From Dissophora ornata (lineage: Eukaryota; Mortierellomycota; Mortierellomycetes; Mortierellales; Mortierellaceae), in the NCBI GenBank assembly GCA_025201705.1, contig MU617533.1:1-11276 (forward strand): a DNA stretch of 11,276 bases, read 5' to 3'. Position 1 is the stretch's first letter. The number at the start of each line of letters is the position of its first letter. This document shows positions 1 to 7,948 of this stretch, one piece after another. The position numbers and the translations under genes were made by a program. The notes under the pieces were generated by a model that searched no databases, was not told where the DNA came from, and was given only the letters and a program-made list of their open reading frames with translations.

Positions 1-201
1 ATAGGTATAAGCTTTCGACAGGAGCCAGTGAAAAGTTGCAGCTTTCATCTTTGGTCGGTTCTTTCAGGATTGGTGCGGAACTGATGCAGAAACAATAGAG
101 ACGGGCAGTAAGTAGCCTGTAGAAACTAACGAATCACTTAGGCCCTTGGGGGCTGGATAATTTGTACAAAAAAAAAAAAAGTAAGGTCTATGGCTAGTTG
201 T
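1..201. other. 3' flank of the GCP gene, no gene seen
   Basis: This 201-nt stretch follows the GCP stop codon. It contains a 13-nt A run (169-181) but no AATAAA on the minus strand and no recognisable coding sequence. Confidence 0.6.
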
Positions 202-2502
202 CTAGTTGTCGTTGAATCCAGACATGTCCAATCTGAGTAACAGTTGCTGTAAGAAATTGCCGCCACTAATACTGTTGCTAGCCAGACCACGTTCGTCCAG
301 AACCTTCAGGACCTTGACGAGCATCCGACACAATGATCGGAACTTGTCTTGCATAGTCTTCAGTTTACTAATTCGAGCATCCTGCTGCTGCTGTTCCTCC
401 AGGTCCGACCCCTCATCATCATCATCATCATCATCATCGCTCTCCGAGATCTCTGGCAATCTCTCAACAAACTGCCACAGTTTGAGTATACAATTTAGGA
501 TTCCATGGACGACCTTTAGGATCGGTGCCTGCTTGCGTTTCAAGAGTGACTGTAATAACATCTGGTCCAAGATATGATCATGGTAATCATGCATTGCTGC
601 CAGGTTATTCAGCTCATGACCCATACTGGTATCGCCCTCCATCTCTACGTCCTTCTCCTCGGAATGAATGCTGTTGCTCATGATCTGACCCTCGATACGT
701 GCCTGGACTGCACCCAACCGGTTCATCAACATCCTCCAATTCACACCCATCGCCACACCTGTGATATAACCCTGAAAACTATCAAAGACCTGTTGGGCCT
801 CGAATCTGAATCGATGCAATATGACCATCTCAAGTTTTTGGCCTTCTGAAGCGTTCAACGCAGTTGTCGCCGCCTTTTGTCGAATGCGTAGTCGTCGATA
901 GATATGTTTCAAGGATGCATCCACTCTTGCGAGACGCAATTGGAAGGTGAATAGACGGGTGTACTTGTCGAGTGCATCGGGTGTAAAGAATAGGAGGCGT
1001 AAGGGTCGTGGAGCTTTGTAGTCTAGGTATAGAAAGTCGAGCGCTTCCAGTGCTGTGTACGCCAAAAAAAAAATTCAAATGCAGCATGGATAAGTATGAG
1101 AACACCCATTGGCCGTATTTCCATATTCCATATAATACACTCAAGGACACTGTACCATTGGCGTCCCGTGAGATTTTGGCGTGGTCATCATACTCCTTGA
1201 CAGCAAACGCCAACGACTCTTCTAACTCCTGCGTATCCACCATGCGTCTCATCCTAGACGCACTCTCCTGCCTCAATCTACTCCTTCCCAAGGATGATTG
1301 TGATCGGACCGCTTCGTTGTCCTCAACCTCCATGTCGGGTATCTCACCGCCCTTTTCCAAAAATGATTCGTGAGCCCTCGAAGTGGACGATGGTGATGAA
1401 GATTGGAAACAATCCAAAAGCACTGCCCTTAGGGTCATTTCCAACACTCCACTTCTAGGAGGCCAATTCAGGCGTACCCCTTTCAAAGACGTCGTCGCAC
1501 TCGACGCATTTGAATTTCCAGAATAACGTCTATCATCGCTCGACATACTCGGCCTACTACCCGCCGCCGCCGCTGCTGCTCCTGATCTTAATATCGCTGA
1601 CGAGGTAAGAGAAACGGAGGGGGTGAAAGATAGATCACTATTATCAACGATAAGAGCATTCTGAGCCGATCGAGTCAAGAGTCCTGTCTCATCATCAAAA
1701 AGTGCCTCTCCAATCCTTGCCACGAATTGTCCATCCCTCATCAACATGAACCGTTCCATGATCTCGAGATGTCCCAATAGGTTGAGGTCATGAAAGTAAA
1801 GCGACATGACACAGGTGTTGATGAGTAACGCCCTTGCACCAATGGGTTGTGCGAGACTTTGCTCAGCTAGGACTTCTAGAGGCGCTATGGTCTCAAGTAC
1901 TATCCTGGGATTGGAAGAACCATTTGCCAATGATTGTTGTTGTTTGTGATCGGTATTGGCGACTGGAGCAAAAAATGATGGCATAGAAGGAAAAGTGGAC
2001 GGTGGAGAAGTTGAACCTGGTGTTGAGGTTGTGCAGCTGGAAGATGGAGAGGATGAAGGTCCTAGAAGGAAAGCTACCATATCGGGACATGCCAAAGAAA
2101 CGTCACTCGTCTCTCCCAATGTCGAAGAGAGCGAAAAGAACATTTGTAAATTGGGGTCCAAGCCGAGGTGTAGATGTGGAGTATTTGGTGCCGCCGAGAC
2201 CTCAATGCTGTCACGAATCCCTGAAAAATCTGTGTCGAGCTCCATTGAAAAATGTTCCTCGAGGGGATTACCGATGCTAACTGTCAGGTCCTCCGTTGCT
2301 CGTTCTTTTCCTTTGTGTTTCTTCTGTACTTGCGGTTTTTCCATCCTACGTTTCAAAGTCCAACCCATACCCTCCAACCTAATCGCCACAGCCTGCAAGA
2401 CCTCACTACTCGATTGTGCGCATAGTTTCTCATGCCTATCAGTTTCAGAATCGTCCTCAGGTTATCAGATCGACAAAAACTTACAAAAAAAAACTTGACT
2501 CC

Positions 2503-2547
<45 letters not shown>

Positions 2548-5258
2548 TAATGTGGGAGAGAGAGAGAAGACACTTACTCGATAATATCCTCCTGGACATA
2601 AAACCACCTTAATCCATTACTTCTTGTCCTCTCCGACATTCTCCTGTCATGAGTAATCAACGGATGCCCCGGTTCAAATTCCACCAAGATCTGTAACTCT
2701 TTACCAGCGTCCAATACCTGTTCTGCCAATCTCCCATCCAGAAATCTCGCTGGACGGATAGTTTCACTTATCTGGAACTCGGTGTTATAATCCAGTGGAC
2801 CTGCTAGTATAATGGGTTCTGCATCATCCCAAGACCATCCATGTTGACTTTGTACAAAAAATTCCCCAAACAGATCAAGTCCTCGCAAGGATTGTTGAAG
2901 ATGAAAGTTGAAAATTGAAAACTTGCTGCTGTTGCTGTTCTTTTGTTCTGTTCCACTGGGATTGGTCGATGAGGATGACAACAAAGAAGATGTTTGAGAG
3001 TGCCGCTGTGCATTTGAAGTCCTTGATAACAGCGTCCGATCATGTCCAGCATGGTCAGATGGCGTAATGCCTAACCAGCGACTGAGGATATCCATGTATG
3101 GTTTACTGGCTTGATCCAACAAGCTAAATAACAATGCAGTCCACAACAGGTCCGTTACAACCGGCTCCTGTTGAATCTCTTCATAGATCATGGAAAGCAA
3201 ATCTGGACCTGGAGGTAGATAGAATCCCAATCGTGAAACAGATTTCTCACTCATATTCTGTGCTACATGCTATGATATAAAAAAAAATGAAGTAGCTTGT
3301 TTGTTATTGTGTTTTTGTTCGTTTTATCTGTGATGGGGGTTTGGAAGGAAAGGAAAAAGGACAGTGGTTGACTTACGCATCGACAAAGATGTGCCAGTCT
3401 TTCCAGAATTATGGCCATGCTTTGCGTCTTATGAAGCAATTCCAAGATATGCATACGTTTTGTCCGCGATGCATCTTGTAATGCGACGACGGTCCCTTGC
3501 AAGAACGTCAAGTATGAGGATAGTGAGCGGCCAAACGCGATGCGGATCAAACTCAATCCTCTAAAAAAAAAGGCGATTTATCTCGATTATTAGAATGGTC
3601 CTTCCTACGAGTAGTGACATAGCGCGAAACGCTTCTTTTTTGGCACGGGCAAAAAAAAAACGTACACTGGTTGATGGATACAAGTTTCCGCCACGTTGAC
3701 TAGTCTCCTCATGTGGGTACCAATATTCATTATATCTTGTAACATTCTAATAATTATATAATGTTGGCACAGTTTTAGCTATTCGGTAAGCATCGTTGGG
3801 ACACAAGTAAAAAAAAAAAAAAAAGTTCATAGCTCTTCCACATGAGAAAATCGACGCCTACTTTGAAATACTTGCGGTGCTATAGCCCTCAATCCTGACA
3901 TGCTCACTGTCCATTTCGAATTTCCTGTTTTCTGTGTTGTAGGTAAAAATGGATGAAGGTGTTCCAGCTAATAGCAAGAATGAGCACTACAAACAAAAAT
4001 TGTGAGGTAGAAAACCAATTAATTCACAACTAGTCTCTTTTTTTTTTGGTCTGGCAGAAAGATACAAGGAATAAACTGGATCAACCAGGAAATCGTGGGG
4101 GATGACTGCAGGTGTCGGTCGGAATTTAAAGGCGTAATCCAAGTGTCTATCAGATATTTCCAGTTGTGGTCAATTGGTCAATTGGGAGGGGGTAACGCCA
4201 GTATGCCTTTACAAAAAAAAGTAAACCAAATTGGTTATTTCCTGAAAAAGTCCTTACTTTTGATAGACAGCTTCGAACATGAGAGTTCCTGCCTCCGTCA
4301 CGTATGGCGAAATGATCGGTATCTCGGGTTGTGCTTTTGGACCTGTCCTTGTATTCATCTCCCATGTCAATTGCACCTTGTCTGGACGAGCCATAGATCC
4401 TGCCCCGACTTGTCCATGTCCCTGGATAGCCGTGTCTTGCTGAAGAGGTTTTCCAGCATCACGCCACGTATCTCTACTACTCCTCTGGCCATCATTCTTG
4501 GTGATCTTGAGCTCTGCTTTTGGTATCTTCACTGATCGACCTTCATCGTCCCAGTCGCTCCCTGATGATGATTTAACTGCTGCAGAGCCATCAAGAAGGC
4601 AACAATTATCCAAGATATCCCGTGGTCGCTTCGCCAGTGGCGGAAGTTCGAAAGTAAGGTCCGCAGTGCGTTCAGTTGAAGTTGATGATCCAGTCAGATG
4701 TGATCGTGAACCAGAGACAGGATATTGTTTCCACGTCGCATAAGTATCCATCTGTGATCTCTTCCCTATTTCCTCCTTCTCGTCCACCTCCTGAACTACT
4801 GCAGGCAATGACTCTTGCGAGGAAACATTGGAATTGAATGGTAACAATGACATATCCTGTCCAATTAGGAGTCGAGTGTAGCTCCTCCCTCCATCCAGGA
4901 ACGAGTCAAATATGTTCCTTCCATCCACACGTTGCACCCGCTGATCTAGGCCCTGCTCCCACGCAGTATCCCATTCCTCAGTCGTGCTCATGCCCTTTCT
5001 CTTCCTGCTTGGTGTTTTATCGTCACTCTGACCTGTGGGGTCCAATTGCTCCGCCAACGATTTTAGGCGCTGCTGTAATGACGCTGGGTCTGTAGAGGAA
5101 GAAGAGGTTGGTGGTGGCGACAAACCAAGATTTGGGATAGTAAAGGTATTGGCGGCAACGCCTTCCCCCACAGACTCAAAGAGTGCAGGGTCCACGTGTA
5201 GAGGCGCGTACTCATGGTGCGGAATGAAAAGCAGAGACGCGGGATCCAGATCCTGCAT
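202..5258 (-). CDS. Gamma-tubulin complex component, GCP5/GCP6 type (8 exons, about 1,432 aa)
   Basis: Member of the GCP/Spc97-Spc98 family, which builds the gamma-tubulin ring that nucleates microtubules at spindle poles. Exons in gene order: 5258-4258, 4146-4077, 3986-3862, 3746-3666, 3560-3377, 3269-2578, 2435-1141, 1052-202; all phases agree and the total is 4,299 nt. Residues 1-333 are a variable, Ser-rich leader. Residues 335-430 carry the N-terminal GCP core (LLLAGTPSSIFTY, then SISKMLQDIMNIGTHMRRL). LPPGPDLL lies near 505, PYMDILSRW near 545 and FGEFFV near 621-626. A low-complexity Ser/Thr/Pro insert fills about 790-880. FMLMRDGQF lies near 947. The C-terminal domain starts LEALDFLYLDYKAPRPL and ends LLLRLDMSGF. 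The start at 5258 is preferred because it has A at -3 and the upstream in-frame codons translate a poly(A) tract. The FMLMRDGQF segment and long inserts favour GCP6 over GCP2-4, but GCP5 is possible. Family is firm; single exon ends, especially 4077, 2435 and 1141, are inferred. Confidence 0.88.
415..438. repeat. (ATC)8 trinucleotide repeat in GCP coding sequence
   Basis: Eight ATC units on the plus strand read as GAT (Asp) in the GCP gene and give a run of eight Asp. The run sits in an acidic, Gln-rich linker between the last helices of the C-terminal domain. A loop there can tolerate length change. Confidence 0.9.
1053..1140 (-). other. GCP intron 7, two possible donors
   Basis: The acceptor ACACAG ends at 1053. 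Two donors keep frame: GTGTAT at 1140 and GTACAG at 1155. They differ by 15 nt, so the protein differs by five residues. I prefer 1140, because it leaves a VSLTALEALDFL junction that resembles the start of the GCP C-terminal domain. Both could be used. Confidence 0.5.
2436..2577 (-). other. GCP intron 6 with a 39-nt homopolymer
   Basis: Intron between exons 6 and 7 of the GCP gene. The donor is GTAAGT at 2577. The acceptor is TAG ending at 2436, chosen because it alone restores the reading frame (GA plus G). The body holds an unbroken T39 tract in gene sense (A on the plus strand at 2507-2545). A CTGATAAC-type branch sequence lies downstream. A CTGAG trinucleotide between branch and acceptor would break the frame. 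Confidence 0.65.
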
Positions 5259-5643
5259 TTTCCGGGTCGTGTCTTTTTGGCTGATGTGGAGAATCAAAAA
5301 AGCGATGAGGGGAACAGGGGTTCTCTTGACACGGATGGTGGGCACCGAGGGGGAGGGGGGTGGAGGAACGAATCGCTTTGAGTAAAAAGAGTTGAAACAC
5401 CTGTATTTCAACTGTGGCTTTTTATCACCACTTTGCCCCAGTTTTCGCGCGCATCTCGATGGGCGTAGCGGGTTACAGACGCTTTTTTTTTTTTTTTTTT
5501 CCTTTTGGACAGCACGCATCCCTGCAACCTGATTTCTATTTTTTTCGTCCTTGTTATTTATTGTAGTTTAGACTCTCCAGTTGTAAGAAAGTGTGGCGAT
5601 CACTGCCGTCTGTCTCCATTTTTATGCAGATGAAATATAGCCT
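5259..5643 (-). promoter_or_regulatory. GCP promoter region / MIX23 3' flank
   Basis: These 385 bp separate the MIX23 stop from the GCP start; both genes run on the minus strand. A poly(dA:dT) tract of 18 nt (5483-5500) lies about 225 nt upstream of the GCP ATG, where such tracts commonly exclude nucleosomes. A pyrimidine/purine-skewed G run (5349-5361) is nearer the start. The MIX23 poly(A) signal falls inside the same gap, so transcript end and next promoter are very close. No clear TATA box. Confidence 0.45.
5557..5562 (-). terminator. Poly(A) signal AATAAA for MIX23
   Basis: TTTATT on the plus strand reads AATAAA on the minus strand, about 82 nt beyond the MIX23 stop codon. Position and sequence fit a canonical cleavage and polyadenylation signal. 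Confidence 0.55.
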
Positions 5644-6634
5644 CTATCCATGCCTCTTATCCAAGAACTCTTGAATGTTCTCTGGTAGATCAAACAATGC
5701 GCACTTCTCCTGGAATGCCTTCAACGAACGACCACGCACAATATCCTCCACCACACTCTCGTTTGCAATAATTTGACGCTGTTGTTAAGAAAGAAAACAA
5801 TTTGAGGATCAAAATGGAAGCGTTAGTGACCCTGTTACTGAGCTAATAATGAATAACTCTGAATTTTAACAAAGAAAAAAAAAGTCCTTGCCTTGGATTC
5901 ATCGGTCATAATGCTGTCCTTAAGAGTGTAGTCATCGGGGTCCTGATACAGCTTTTCCTTCTTAATGGCAATGTTCTTATCCATGGTCTACACATATTAA
6001 CAAAAAGAGATGCGGATCAAAATGTAATATGGACAGGGCTATATTAGTAGATCTTTCAGCATTTTTAATCAGACAATCGGGGTGAGGGGGGGTTTATGTT
6101 TTTGGTGAGCCAAAAAAAAAAAAAAAAAAACGTCGCCCTCCTACCTCCAAACAGAACTTGATGCTAGCATCCCGCTTCTGATAGGCAGCGACCAATTCAT
6201 TAAAAAAGTTTGCGCAAGCAGGCTCAGCATGGGTGTTGGTCTCGTTCAGGCGGAGCATAATGTTGTCGTCCAAAACTCGGAACGACTTCATCGTTGCTAT
6301 CCGTGAGAAAAAAAATGGAGGGAGGGGGGGTTAGAGGGCCAATGGTTTCCTTGCAATTGATCTTCAACAGAGATAGTGTGTTGGTCATCTCTCTGCCCTC
6401 TCTCTTCGTGTCCTGAGCGTGCTCGTGCTTCTCGCAGTTGTGCGGTCCATCCCCGGTACCTTCAATTCAAGAAGAAGCAGTCCTTCCTTCCTTCCTTGTC
6501 CTCGTTTATTTTGACGCTCTCCTGAATAGTGCTCCTGCTCCTGCTCCTGACTGACCCTGTCACCATGAAATAGAGTGACTCGTACCTCTAAACTTTGACA
6601 AGTTATAGCATGTTGTTTCTGCAATGGCAGGCAT
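5644..6634 (-). CDS. MIX23: MIX23 / CCDC58 mitochondrial intermembrane-space protein (4 exons, 143 aa)
   Basis: Homologue of MIX23 (human CCDC58, 144 aa), a small helical intermembrane-space protein linked to mitochondrial protein import. Exons in gene order: 6634-6586, 6296-6145, 5987-5892, 5778-5644 (432 nt, frame kept throughout). The diagnostic parts are TTCYNLSKFR in exon 1, RVLDDNIMLRLN at 23-34, a Cys pair at 44 and 65 with 20 residues between them (the same spacing as I recall for the human protein), AAYQKRDASIKFC, and C-terminal VVEDIVRGRSLKAFQEKC with Cys125. Cys9 from the tiny first exon completes the four-cysteine pattern expected of an oxidised IMS protein without a cleaved presequence. 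The ATG at 6634 has A at -3 (ACGACC before it). Exon 1 was found by matching donor GTACGA (phase 1) to the acceptor at 6297 and is very likely but not proven. The gene diverges from the membrane-protein gene at 6839. Confidence 0.9.
5779..5891 (-). other. MIX23 intron 3, apparent GC-AG intron
   Basis: No GT donor fits where exon 3 ends. The sequence is AAG followed by GCAAGG, the strong consensus expected for GC-AG introns. The acceptor AACAACAG ends at 5779. Joining exon 3 to exon 4 here is phase 0 and continues the MIX23 family sequence without a gap. Confidence 0.75.
6297..6585 (-). other. MIX23 intron 1, with simple repeats
   Basis: The longest intron in the window (289 nt) has donor GTACGA and acceptor GGATAG, with a CTCTAAC branch-like sequence about 40 nt before the acceptor. 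It carries a (CCTT)n tract at 6482-6497 and a (CTCCTG)n tract at 6532-6549 on the plus strand. An antisense-length open frame through it is incidental. Confidence 0.65.
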
Positions 6635-6838
6635 GGTCGTCTATTTAAAAAAAAGAGGAGGGGATTGAAAATGTGGGAGAGAGCGAATTCGTTTCGTTTT
6701 CGGCAATTCCATGAAAGGTCAAAGATCGCCTTGTGGCTTTGCAATTTATTTACGCGCGCGCGCAGCGCGTTTGCCCCTTGCACAGCTTTGCTCACATCCT
6801 CCATCACACCCCATAGCTTGCAAAACCAGCCCCTACAC
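6635..6838. promoter_or_regulatory. Divergent promoter between MIX23 and the membrane-protein gene
   Basis: These 204 bp separate two start codons on opposite strands. The gap contains TATTTAAAAAAAA close to the MIX23 start (6642-6654), an alternating CGCGCGCGC tract with an adjacent AGCGCG (6753-6769), and TTTATTTA upstream of the CG tract (6747-6752 region). A shared, possibly coordinated promoter is an inference from spacing. Confidence 0.5.
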
Positions 6839-7321
6839 ATGGGCGAAGAAGCTACTTCACCCTGGCGCCTCTATGCCCTCATGGTCCTCTGTATCACTCT
6901 TTCCATCTCTGGATTCGTCTGGTGCTTCTGCTGTGGCACATGGTAATGTTCCTCTTCCAATCATATAACATCACCTTCACTTTTGCCAGGGAAAAAACAC
7001 AGCCTAACACTCCGCCCCCCCCTCCCTATTATTATTATTTTTCCTTTCATAAACAGCGTGGGTAGAGACGTCATGAGAGCTGCCGGGATGTCTCGATTCG
7101 TACCACCTCCGTATATGCAACCCTCGTTTATGAACCGTGGAAGACATCATCGTAAACGATCAGCCGACGAAGAAGAAGGATTTGAGGATGAGATCGATAT
7201 GGATGTCCTGGGCGATGAACAACACGACTCTTCTGTTGAATACGATTATGATTTTTCAGACGATGAACGAAGCGATGATGACGACACGGAGAGTACACCT
7301 TATGCCAGGAGACCGCGTTGA
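6839..7321 (+). CDS. Small single-pass membrane protein with PPPY motif and acidic tail (2 exons, 122 aa)
   Basis: Not a family I recognise. Exons 6839-6942 and 7057-7321; phase 2 at the junction gives Cys35. Residues 9-30 form one hydrophobic helix (LYALMVLCITLSISGFVW) preceded by Glu-rich MGEEATSPWR. It is followed by a Cys cluster WCFCCGTC at 28-35, a plausible S-acylation site. Then come RFVPPPYM with PPPY at 51-54, a basic RGRHHRKR patch, and an acidic tail from 74 to 115 rich in Asp/Glu with SDDE and SDDDD sites suited to casein kinase 2. PPxY next to a membrane helix is the usual binding motif for WW domains of Nedd4/Rsp5 ubiquitin ligases, so an adaptor or substrate role is possible; this is inference. 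The intron has GTAATG, CCTAAC at 7002-7007 and AAACAG. An in-frame upstream ATG at 6665 would add 58 residues but lies 31 bp from the MIX23 start. Confidence 0.72.
6943..7056 (+). other. Intron of the PPPY membrane protein, with an alternative acceptor
   Basis: Donor GTAATG at 6943, acceptor AACAG ending at 7056. A CTAAC branch sequence at 7003-7007 lies about 50 nt before this acceptor. An earlier TTTTGCCAG ending at 6989 would make a 47-nt intron and a 59-aa product ending at 7065. The branch position favours the distal site. Confidence 0.65.
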
Positions 7322-7522
7322 AGGCACTCCCCGTCAAAAAAAAATGACTGGAGAAAACCCCCAACCCCGTGGAGAAATTTTCGGACCCGGGTCGTGCTCT
7401 GTAGCCTGTAGCTCTGTATCACAGAGCTGGTCCTTGCACTAGCCAACCATGCCTTGGCGTGAACTTTGGAACCCCCCCCCCCTCCAGCCATGTGGTTGAC
7501 TTTCTAAAATGTCCCACAAGCC

Positions 7523-7528
7523 AATAAA
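7523..7528 (+). terminator. Poly(A) signal AATAAA for the membrane-protein gene
   Basis: AATAAA lies about 200 nt after the stop codon at 7321. A TGTGTGTAAC U/G-rich stretch follows within 20 nt, as expected downstream of a cleavage site. A second AATAAA at 7801-7806 is an alternative. Confidence 0.5.
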
Positions 7529-7846
7529 AAAGACTTTTGTGTGTAACAGTGTAATCCTTTGCAGGTCCGCAGAGAACGGAATTCCAGTTCGACCGTGCCG
7601 CGCGGAGGTCCATACACTCGTGTTGCCTGCCCTTGGCTAACTGTCGAGCAAATTGCGTGTGAAAAAAAAATGGAAAGTTTCTGTGCTAGTAAATATCAGT
7701 CGGCATCAGTGGCAATGCAAAAGTGCAAGGGTCATAATAACATGTCGTCCTAATGTGGCAATATCTACTGTCAGTAGCCCCATGGTGTTGCAATGTCAGC
7801 AATAAAGACTAGATCCTTGGCAATAGGATCTTCGAATGTACACATC

Positions 7847-7852
7847 TTTATT
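7847..7852 (-). terminator. Poly(A) signal AATAAA for UNG
   Basis: TTTATT on the plus strand is AATAAA in the UNG sense, about 97 nt after the UNG stop codon. Confidence 0.5.
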
Positions 7853-7948
7853 TATAAATATATCATGTCATATACACGACAACCCATGGCATCAGAAGCT
7901 CTCCTTTCAATCTCGGCCAGATCGATCCTCCCACTGATTTTCCTTGGT

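Larger units (their letters stand above)
7322..7948. other. Convergent 3' region between the membrane-protein gene and UNG
   Basis: These 627 bp separate two stop codons on opposite strands. I see no gene. The region contains poly(A) signals for both transcripts, a run of C at 7472-7483 and an A/T-rich stretch at 7845-7868. The 64-codon frame at 7559-7753 has no family features. Confidence 0.6.

Noticed and set aside
206..849. Plus-strand open frames opposite the last GCP exon
   Set aside because: They mirror the coding exon on the other strand; Ser runs come from the (ATC)n repeat.
830..1052. Continuation of the exon 7 frame past 1141
   Set aside because: It reads through intron 7 and into the wrong frame of exon 8; family sequence resumes only in the exon 8 frame.
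1956..2498. 180-codon plus-strand frame
   Set aside because: Antisense to GCP exon 7, low complexity, no motifs.
5259..5519. N-terminal extension of the GCP protein upstream of 5258
   Set aside because: It begins in a translated poly(A) tract and has no family features.
6665..6838. 58-residue N-terminal extension of the membrane protein
   Set aside because: Composition is not protein-like, it spans the CG tract, and it starts 31 bp from the MIX23 start; the ATG at 6839 just before the helix is a better start.
6385..6840. 151-codon minus-strand frame
   Set aside because: Crosses MIX23 intron 1 and the divergent promoter, out of frame with the MIX23 first exon.
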